Assembly: GCA_025603075.1 (NCBI GenBank)
Contig: MU626520.1
Coordinates: 1-24,357, forward strand
DNA length: 24,357 nt
Source: Neoconidiobolus thromboides FSU 785
Taxonomy: Eukaryota; Entomophthoromycota; Entomophthoromycetes; Entomophthorales; Neoconidiobolaceae
Direction of reading: 5' to 3'
The position numbers were made by a program, and so were the translations under genes. The notes below the pieces were generated by a model. It was not told where the DNA came from, searched no databases, and worked only from the letters and a program-made list of their open reading frames with translations. This document shows positions 17,762 through 24,357 of the stretch, piece after piece (the first letter of the stretch is position 1; each line of letters begins with the position of its first letter).

Positions 17762-19917
17762 ATGAGCGGAGTACCAACTAAAGATGACACCCCAGAACAA
17801 ATTGCCGAAAAATTAAAGGCTTCCTTAAATATCAATGCCAATAGCTTTATACCAAATGCTAAAGCTAAAGAGTTTGTGCCTTCATGGATGAACAAACCGG
17901 CTTCAAATGCATCTGCTAAATCAGGTATTTTGCTTGTAAATTTTTTAACAACTTTACTTATAATTTAGTATCTATTGGATCTAGTGCCCCAGCGAAAACA
18001 CGTATTTTGTTTATAATTTTACTTTAAACTATTTTTAATATTTTAGTATCTATTGGTTCAAGCGCTCCAGCTAAGGCTTGTAAGTACAATTTTGCAGCTA
18101 AATGATCTTGTTAACTTTTTAAAAGTATCTATTGGTGGAAACTCAGCCGAATCAGCTCCAGTAAAGAAAAACGAAGAGCCAAAACCAGCTCCTGCCAAAG
18201 CTCCAGTAAGCAAAGCTCCAGCTCCCGCTCCTAAAGCTCCAGCAAGTAACACAACTACAGAAAAGCAATCATTGAAGGATGAAATTGAAGCAGAAGACGA
18301 GTTAGCTCAAGAGTTTTTAGAAGAAATTACTAAAGAACATCTTAATGTTATTTTCATGGGTCATGTGGGTAAGTGGAACTATATTTATTTTTTAAGTTAA
18401 TTATAATATTTTAAAAGATGCCGGAAAATCTACTATGGGTGGTAACATTCTGTAAGTATTATAATATTTTGTAAAATATAAATATTTAATAAATTCTATA
18501 GTTTCCTCACTGGGATGGTAGATAAACGTACTATGGAGAAATATGAGCGTGAAGCTAAAGAAGCAGGTCGTGAATCTTGGTATTTATCATGGGCTCTTGA
18601 TTTAAATAGTGAAGAACGTGCTAAAGTAAACACATCATTATGATGTTATAACAAACTAATAAAAAATTTAGGGTAAAACTGTCGAATGTGGTAAGGCTTA
18701 CTTTGAAACTGAGAAGCGTAGATACACTATTTTAGATGCCCCAGGTCATAAAAATTACGTACCTTCTATGCTGGGTGGAGCTTCTCAAGCTGATGTCGGT
18801 ATCTTGGTAAGTACTAAAATGTAATTGGATTTCTTTTAATTTTTGCTTCACTTTAGGTCATTTCAGCTCGTAAAGGAGAGTTCGAAACCGGTTTTGAGCG
18901 TGGAGGTCAAACTAGAGAACATGCTGTTTTAGCTAAGACTTCTGGTGTTAACAAACTTTGTGTAGCAGTTAATAAGATGGATGACCCTACAGTGAATTGG
19001 GATCAAGCCAGATACCAAGAAATTGTTGACAAGTTAACTCCTTTCCTCAAGAGCAGTGGTTATAATCCTAAGACTGATGTTGAATTCATCCCTGTTTCTG
19101 GATACACTGGTGCTAACTTAAAGGATCGTTTAGCGCCTGGAGTATGTAGCTTCTATAGTGGACCATCTCTTGTAGAGTACCTTGATAATATTAAGACCAC
19201 TGAGCGTAAAGTTAATGCTCCATTTATGATGCCAATTATGGAAAAGTTTAAAGATATGGGAACTGTTGTCACTGGTAAGATCGAATCAGGTCATATCAAG
19301 AAAGGGCAAAATCTTTTATTGATGCCTAACAATCGTAAAGTTGAAGTATCTGGTATCTGGTTAGAGGAAGATGAAGTTGAAGTCTCAATCTGTGGTGATA
19401 ATGTACGTATTCGTCTTAATGGAATTGATGAAAAGGACATTATGCCTGGTTTTGTTCTTTGTTCAGCAAAGAACCCAGTTAAAGCATCAACTACTTTCCG
19501 TGCACAATTAGTAATCGTAGAAACAAAGAATATCATTTGTGCAGGCTACGGTGCAATTCTTCATCTTCATTCAATCACCGAAGAAGTTTCATTAACCGTA
19601 AGGTTTTTTATTTTTTACTTTTTTAATCTATAATGCTGTTTAGAAATTGCTACATTTAATTGACAAAAAAACTGGTCGTAAGTCCAAGAGACCACCTCCA
19701 TTTATCAAGAAGGGCCAAAAGGTGATTGCTGAACTTGAAACTACTGGTGTCGTTTGTATGGAAGCTTTTGCAGATTATCCACAATTAGGACGCTTTACTC
19801 TTCGCGATGAAGGTAAGTGAACTTTTTTATTTCTAGATAAATTACTAAATCTTTTCAGGTAAAACTGTCGCTATTGGAAAAATTACTGAAGTAATTGAAT
19901 GTGAAGATAAAGTCTAG
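17762..19917 (+). CDS. SUP35: Translation release factor eRF3 (SUP35/GSPT1)
   Basis: Ten exons: 17762-17924, 17969-18001, 18047-18079, 18126-18368, 18418-18451, 18502-18625, 18672-18806, 18857-19597, 19644-19812 and 19859-19917; introns 44-50 nt. The product is 577 aa. eRF3 is the GTPase partner of eRF1 in termination. A PAM2-type motif for poly(A)-binding protein lies at 22-40 (L-N-I-N-A-N-S-F-I-P-N-A..E-F-V-P). A Pro/Ala/Lys linker follows; no Gln/Asn-rich prion domain is seen. GTPase motifs: GHVDAGKST 155-163 (split by an intron), D-A-P-G-H, NKMD 294-297, then beta-barrel domains 2 and 3 to the end. The start is the ATG at 17762; an upstream in-frame GTG extension lacks family support. Exons 2 and 3 are duplicate 33-nt microexons. 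Confidence 0.95.
17969..18135 (+). repeat. Tandem duplicated microexon-intron units in SUP35
   Basis: TATCTATTGG recurs at 17969, 18047 and 18126, with spacing of 78 and 79 bp. The first two copies are whole 33-nt exons encoding S-I-G-S-S-A-P-A-K, each followed by an intron; the third opens exon 4 (S-I-G-G-N-S). The introns after exon 1 and exon 2 both begin GTATTTTG. All three junctions are phase 1, so either microexon can be skipped without a frameshift. Confidence 0.85.
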
Positions 19918-20343
19918 GTTCTCAAAATAAGATTTCTGTTATAGATTAAATTCAGTAGTAAAGATTGAACTATTTTTATGTTATATTTTTTTATGCCCTT
20001 GTTCAAATGTGCATCTCATAAATTTACACTGATATATGATAGTAAACTTATAATGCTCCTAAAACACAAGATGAATTAGTATATAATTTGGGACTATATA
20101 ATTTATTTTATTATAAACTATTTAAAATCTAATGCCAAAAAATTCACTAGGCCCTAAAATTTTACTTTTAAAGAGTTAGCACAACTCGTATTCCAAAATA
20201 GATATAAATTATGTAAACATTTAAATTTATTTTCTTAAAGTAATATATATTTTATTATCACTTTATAGCATATGCAGATAAACAATCATTTGGTTTCAAC
20301 TAGGAAATTCATTTGAAGCAGACATAACCTAGTATTATCTTTT
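19918..20343. other. Convergent intergenic spacer
   Basis: 3' flanks of SUP35 and ETFRF1. AT-rich, with nothing recognised beyond chance AATAA-like strings. Confidence 0.6.
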
Positions 20344-20586
20344 TTAATCATAATATCTTTCCTTAACAGTCCTATACTTTTTAAGAAAATAAAGCGCTTC
20401 TAGTTCCTTAATGATAAACTGACCATGCTTAATTGCTTTATCAATGTCTTCCTTTGATTCTAACTCTTTATTCTTTTGGAACCCTGATTTTAATTTATCT
20501 TTAAAATAATTGTAGCCTTTAGGGTATTCCTTCCCCATATACAACAATTGTTTATATAAATTGATTACTTCACTGCGCCGATACAT
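20344..20586 (-). CDS. ETFRF1: LYR-motif protein, ETF regulatory factor (LYRM5-like)
   Basis: Intronless 80-aa protein, the usual size for a single-domain LYRM. It starts M-Y-R-R-S-E-V-I-N-L-Y-K, with the L-Y-K/R signature near 10-12, followed by L-L-Y-M-G-K-E-Y-P-K-G. The end has E-L-E-A-L-Y-F-L-K-K-Y-R and E-R-Y-Y. These segments resemble human ETFRF1/LYRM5 closely from end to end and fit other LYRMs less well. ETFRF1 acts in the mitochondrial matrix, where it binds electron-transfer flavoprotein and promotes FAD loss; LYR proteins also bind acyl carrier protein. Function here is inferred by orthology. The start ATG is 180 bp from the divergent UBXN4-like start. Confidence 0.9.
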   Translation of the reverse strand: MYRRSEVINLYKQLLYMGKEYPKGYNYFKDKLKSGFQKNKELESKEDIDKAIKHGQFIIKELEALYFLKKYRTVKERYYD

Positions 20587-20766
20587 TATTGATAAAGTAT
20601 ATTTCTACTTTACGTCATGTTTTTTATATTCAACCTAATAGCCAATAAAGTTGACTGACTTGATCAGTAAAATTATTACATAAATTTGATTTTATAAGCA
20701 TTCCTCTTATAACTATTAGTTTTAACAAATTCTTTTATTTTAAAAAAAAATCATTTCAATTAAACA

Positions 20767-22125
20767 ATGTCCTTCTGGTACGATTCAACTAAGCCTAAAG
20801 AGGCTATTCAATTGTCTGATGACCTTCAAATGCCAATCTTGATTTTCATTAAAGGTATTATACTATCTATACGATTGTTTTCAGATTATACTATTTATTG
20901 TTACTTTTCATTGACAAATAACTAAACCTATTTTAGATGATAGTCCAATATCAAATCAGATGGAAGAAATATTTGACTCTGGAAAAGTAAATAACTTAAT
21001 TACCATATTTTTTATTTAATATATCTTTAGGCAAACCATGTTATTGAAGGAAAATATATTGCTTTAAAATTGACCCATAACACCAAGGAATTCAAAGAGT
21101 TATCAGAAGCAGTGACTATACCAAAGGTCCCCAGTATATCTATATTTATGTAATTAATAATTAGTTTATAAATAATCTAATCTTATAGCTATTTTTAAAG
21201 TGAAAGAAATATACGAGCCTTAATTGACGAAGTTAACCAAGGAGCACCAAAATTAATAGAGGATTTAAGCACTGCTCTTAATATGATTAAAAGAATTGAT
21301 CAAGGAGAAGACATTTCCAGTCTACAAGCTTCTATGGAAGGTAGTTCTAACACTTTAAATTTAAAGCCTCTCACTGCTGAAGAAAAAGAGAAAAAAAAAG
21401 AAGAGTAATAGTTTATTAATTTTCTAATATACTCAATTTTTTTATTTAAAAATAGATTAAAGATAAAATTAGAACAACGTAGAGTAGAAAGATTAGCAAA
21501 AGAAAAAGAAGTAACAAACCAACAACTAATTTGATACAAGCTAAACTGTTTTTAGGAGGAGAAAGCTAGAGAAGCTAGTAGAAGAAATATGGGAAAAGAA
21601 ATATCGTCAGCAAAGAAAGACCTACAAGACAAGGAAGCTAAATTAATTTTAGACAATAAAATTAGAGAAAAAAAAGAGGAACAAGAAGCAAGAAGAAGAA
21701 TCAAAGAACAGATTGCTCAAGATAAAGCTGAACGTGCTGCTCAACGTTTGAAAAGCAAAGCTGCTATTAGTCAACAGCAGGCTTTAGAAGCTGATTCTAA
21801 TACTGCAGCACCTAAACCAGGTTCTTCCAGTGCAAGGTAAGTAAATTATTTATTGTCAATAAGCCGCTAAGTAACAATCTATAGTACACCAACGGTAAGT
21901 AAATTAAGTATCCGTTTATTGGACGGCAGTGTCCATAGAGCTGAGTTTAAGCCTGATGACACCTTGAAGACAGTTATTGATCATATTGCAAATAATTTCA
22001 TTAGTGGACAAAACTTTCAATTGTCATTATCCTATCCAATGAAGTTGTTTACTAAAGATGACGAGAATTCCACCTTATTATCGCTCGGGCTTTGTCCATC
22101 CAATTCGTTGGTGGTGAAGGTATGA
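20767..22125 (+). CDS. UBXN4: UBX-domain protein, UBXN4 (erasin)-like
   Basis: Seven exons: 20767-20854, 20937-20986, 21031-21149, 21201-21404, 21456-21510, 21556-21836 and 21885-22125. Introns are 44-51 nt except the first (82); product 345 aa. The N-terminus (1-~85, F-W-Y-D, then I-L-I-F-I and V-P-S-I-S-I-F) resembles the thioredoxin-like domain of UBXN4, a p97/Cdc48 adaptor in ER-associated degradation. Residues ~145-245 are charged coiled coil, with I-K-E-Q-I-A-Q-D-K-A-E-R-A before the UBX domain (~271-345). The p97-contacting FPR-type loop reads Y-P-M (316-318). No C-terminal membrane segment follows, unlike animal UBXN4. The end is uncertain: a GTATGA donor at 22120 and an AG at 22167 could replace the last Val with Lys-Ala. 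The intron 3 acceptor (21200) was chosen for frame. Confidence 0.88.
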
Positions 22126-22184
22126 AACTTGCTTGATTTAATGCTAAATATTAACTGAATTTATTAGAAAGCATAAGTTATTGA

Positions 22185-22190
22185 AATAAA
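22185..22190 (+). promoter_or_regulatory. Candidate polyadenylation signal of the UBXN4-like gene
   Basis: AATAAA 60 nt after the TGA stop (9 nt after the alternative TAA at 22174-22176). Confidence 0.35.
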
Positions 22191-23671
22191 ACATTGCTTT
22201 GAAAGTTATTTGCGTTAATTTAGCATTTATATAAATGCTATGTAATATGATTTCAATAGATTGCTTAATTCTTTAAAATGTCTGTGAATGGTTTATTTTA
22301 ATTCTACTAGTTAAACTGCAATATTGGTAATAGGAATATCGTTTTATGTATATGGTTGATAAATTTGAAATAAAAAGCTACTATTGTTATATAATGTTAA
22401 TAACAAATAATGTTTTTATTAGACTTAGGTTCTATTTCTATAACAAACTTTAACAATTAATGTTTATAACTGCTACTAATAATTGGTAGTCAAAATTGAA
22501 AATTAACAAGCTACATGTTTTTGCTTTATCTAGTTTAAAAAACTGTTAAAGTATGATCAAAAATCAGATTCACAAAAGAATACCAAAGGATAAAAGGGTA
22601 TTTATATTCTTTTAGTTGCTAGGTATTGAAAGACTGGTATACCAACGAACCAAATATGAAAGTATTATAAATGACTCAAACTAATATTTCATTTTCACAG
22701 GTTTATTGTCAATTCAGGTTTTAAAATACAAACAATTAGCGTTTTAATTGAAGCAAAAAAATGTATTGAAAATATTCAAATCTCTAGTTATTGATAAAAG
22801 TTTTGAAAACAGTACAGTTATAAAATATTCAACAGGTAAGCACAAATTATATCATTTTCTTAAGATCGCGTTTTACAGATAGCCTAAAAGTAAATCTAAA
22901 CTGTCAAAGAATTTATACAGATATTAGTAAAACAATGCCAGCCCTCAGACTAAAATTCAAAAATTAATTTTAAATTTTTTGAAGTTTTTTCTGCTAAAAG
23001 TGATAACCTGTTTAAAGTTAATTTAAAAACGATATTTTGTTATACATTTAGATACAACAGTATTAACTGGCTCTAATAAAAGAGAAATTACTACTTATGT
23101 CAGTAATTTCATACTTAATTCAAATTACCTAAATAAACATAACTTAATGTACTTGGCCAAAACCCCATCTAACTAAAAGAAGATAAATTATTATTCAATG
23201 CACCATGAATAATTGAAGCATAATTCTTTAAAGAAGCTAATTATAATTTCTACTTTTGTTTATTTTTAAATATTGAAATTTCAATGGCTTCCCATTAGTC
23301 TAATAAATTAGCCCTTATATTGGCTAACACACTGAACAATTCGATCTTTCTATACTTCTATTTTTAATGTATTAACTAATATGATAGTTTGTTTGAAATA
23401 ACTGTTTAATATCACTTTATAACCAAAAGATACCATGTGGATTAATAAATCTGATTTAATGTTCCATATAGTATACGAGCTTATAAAAAAGAGTACAAGG
23501 ATGCAACTAGAGGTCGAGAACAAATAAATAATCGCATTATTATAATAAAAAAGTTACATTTACTAAATTCTTTCGAGTATAAGTTAATCATACGATAAAG
23601 CAAGTTTAAGATATTAATTAAAGTACAAATAATCCCAAAGTCTAATAATGTCAGCAAATCTAAAATAGGAC
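22191..23671. other. Longest gene-free stretch, no supported feature
   Basis: About 1.5 kb of AT-rich sequence upstream of the GMC gene. Short open stretches of 30-50 codons exist (for example near 23028-23176 and 23435-23598), but stops are dense and no domain, tRNA or member of the local repeat family was seen. It probably includes the regulatory region of the secreted GMC enzyme. Confidence 0.5.
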
Positions 23672-23678
23672 TATATAA
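23672..23678 (+). promoter_or_regulatory. TATA-box candidate for the GMC oxidoreductase gene
   Basis: TATATAA, 53-59 bp upstream of the ATG at 23731, within GACTATATAAATGCG. The spacing resembles that of the TATA candidate of the secreted protease gene (55-61 bp). Confidence 0.5.
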
Positions 23679-23730
23679 ATGCGATCGATATGAATAAATA
23701 TTGCTTTATCTTTTTGTCAAAGATATTAAA

Positions 23731-24357
23731 ATGTTTCTTAAATATTTATTTCCTTTGTGGTTATCTCTCCTACTTTCGGTTTCTTGTGATGCTCAAAATG
23801 ATCAAGCATGGAATGACCTTTTAAACAAAAAGAATGATTACCGTACTGTAGACAAAACCTATGATTACATTGTAGTAGGTGGTGGCTCAGCTGGTGGTAT
23901 GGCGGCTATAAGATTGGCCAAATATGGGTTTAAAACTTTATTGATCGAAGCAGGTCCTGAGCCAGAAATTACCTACAATATTAGCGTGCCAGCATTTTCA
24001 CCAAGGGGATCTGAAGATGAAAAGATATCATATGAGTTTTTTGTCAAACATTATGCTGAATCCACCAATTTGAGACAAAATGTATTCTATCCAAGGGTTG
24101 GTGCACTTGGTGGGTGTTCTATGCACCATGCACAAATTGCTGTTTATCCACAAAGTCGTGACTTTGAAATGCTATATCAATTAACTGGTAATCCAGTATT
24201 TAAAGAGGCAAATTTTAGAAACAAATATTTCAAACCAATGGAAAGAAATCAGTATCAATTTTTAGTCAGTAATAGCGATGACCATGGCTACGATGGTTGG
24301 TATCCAACTTCTTATATTGAGTACTTGAGATTAATCTCTGCCGATTTCTCATTAGTA
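23731..24357 (+). CDS. Secreted GMC-family FAD oxidoreductase, 3' partial
   Basis: Open from the ATG to the window end (209 codons, no stop or intron seen). Residues 1-~21 are a likely signal peptide (L-F-P-L-W-L-S-L-L-L-S-V core). The FAD-binding Rossmann motif is at 47-55 (I-V-V-G-G-G-S-A-G), with the ribose-binding acid Glu73 in L-L-I-E-A-G. The GMC signature block is at 121-135 (P-R-V-G-A-L-G-G-C-S-M-H-H-A), and Y-P-x-x-x-x-D-F follows. GMC enzymes oxidise alcohols, sugars or choline and pass electrons to oxygen or other acceptors. The C-terminal half, with substrate-binding and catalytic His/Asn, lies outside the window, so the substrate cannot be named. His132 follows the G-G-C-S turn, where choline-oxidase-type enzymes carry a covalent FAD link. 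Confidence 0.88.
   Translation, partial: MFLKYLFPLWLSLLLSVSCDAQNDQAWNDLLNKKNDYRTVDKTYDYIVVGGGSAGGMAAIRLAKYGFKTLLIEAGPEPEITYNISVPAFSPRGSEDEKISYEFFVKHYAESTNLRQNVFYPRVGALGGCSMHHAQIAVYPQSRDFEMLYQLTGNPVFKEANFRNKYFKPMERNQYQFLVSNSDDHGYDGWYPTSYIEYLRLISADFSLV

Noticed and set aside
18058-18252. Minus-strand Gly/Ala-rich frame in SUP35 exons 3-4
   Set aside because: Antisense of the Pro/Ala linker.
19291-19536. Minus-strand frame inside SUP35 exon 8
   Set aside because: Antisense shadow of a conserved domain.
21300-21539. Minus-strand frame over UBXN4-like exons 4-5
   Set aside because: Antisense to a spliced gene with clear family signal.
23028-23176. 49-codon open stretch without a Met start
   Set aside because: Length is ordinary for chance in AT-rich DNA; no domain or supported exon partner.
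23435-23598. A 30-codon ATG frame and an overlapping 48-codon frame
   Set aside because: Too short, overlapping in different frames, no family match.

Overview
The window is AT-rich nuclear DNA from a fungus. It carries eukaryotic genes with many 36-52 nt GT-AG introns, two nuclear-type tRNA genes, and a fungal repertoire: a GH5 exo-beta-1,3-glucanase, the SAGA subunit SGF29, eRF3/SUP35, FAP7/AK6 and a UBX protein. The mix of an AT-rich genome, a secreted chymotrypsin-fold serine protease and a secreted GMC oxidoreductase would suit an early-diverging lineage such as Entomophthoromycotina (Conidiobolus-like). That placement is inference, not proof.

Layout. 1-1211: 3' part of a GH5 glucanase. 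1367-1448 (-): tRNA-Ser(AGA). 1787-3001 (-): intronless single-TOG CLASP-like protein. 3516-4844 (-): F-box protein. 5024-5117: solo copy of a ~100-bp repeat. 5435-6436 (-): secreted S1 serine protease with a Trp/Gln/Glu-rich insertion. 7103-7525: palindromic MITE-like element made of two inverted copies of the same repeat. 8266-8338 (-): tRNA-Arg(UCU). 8420-8508: a fourth repeat copy. 9444-9818: small unknown basic protein. 10608-11991: three-exon gene for a possible TULIP-like domain with a long acidic tail. 12323-14407 (-): six-exon phosphopentomutase (PGM2). 14994-16224: nine-exon SGF29. 16804-17420 (-): three-exon AK6/FAP7. 17762-19917: ten-exon SUP35. 20344-20586 (-): ETFRF1/LYRM5. 20767-22125: seven-exon UBXN4-like gene. 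23731-end: start of a secreted GMC oxidoreductase.

The right half is a compact housekeeping block of divergent and convergent pairs: PGM2/SGF29, AK6/SUP35 and ETFRF1/UBXN4 are head to head. The left half is gene-poor and repeat-bearing, and its genes are intronless. AK6 (40S maturation) and SUP35 (translation termination) share a 341-bp intergenic promoter region.

The most notable structures are: (i) a tandemly duplicated 33-nt phase-symmetric microexon in SUP35; (ii) a short repeat family seen as solo units and as a palindromic dimer; (iii) a low-complexity insertion in the serine protease between its catalytic His and Asp, with an elastase-like rather than trypsin-like pocket. All exon models were built by hand from splice motifs, frame continuity and family resemblance.
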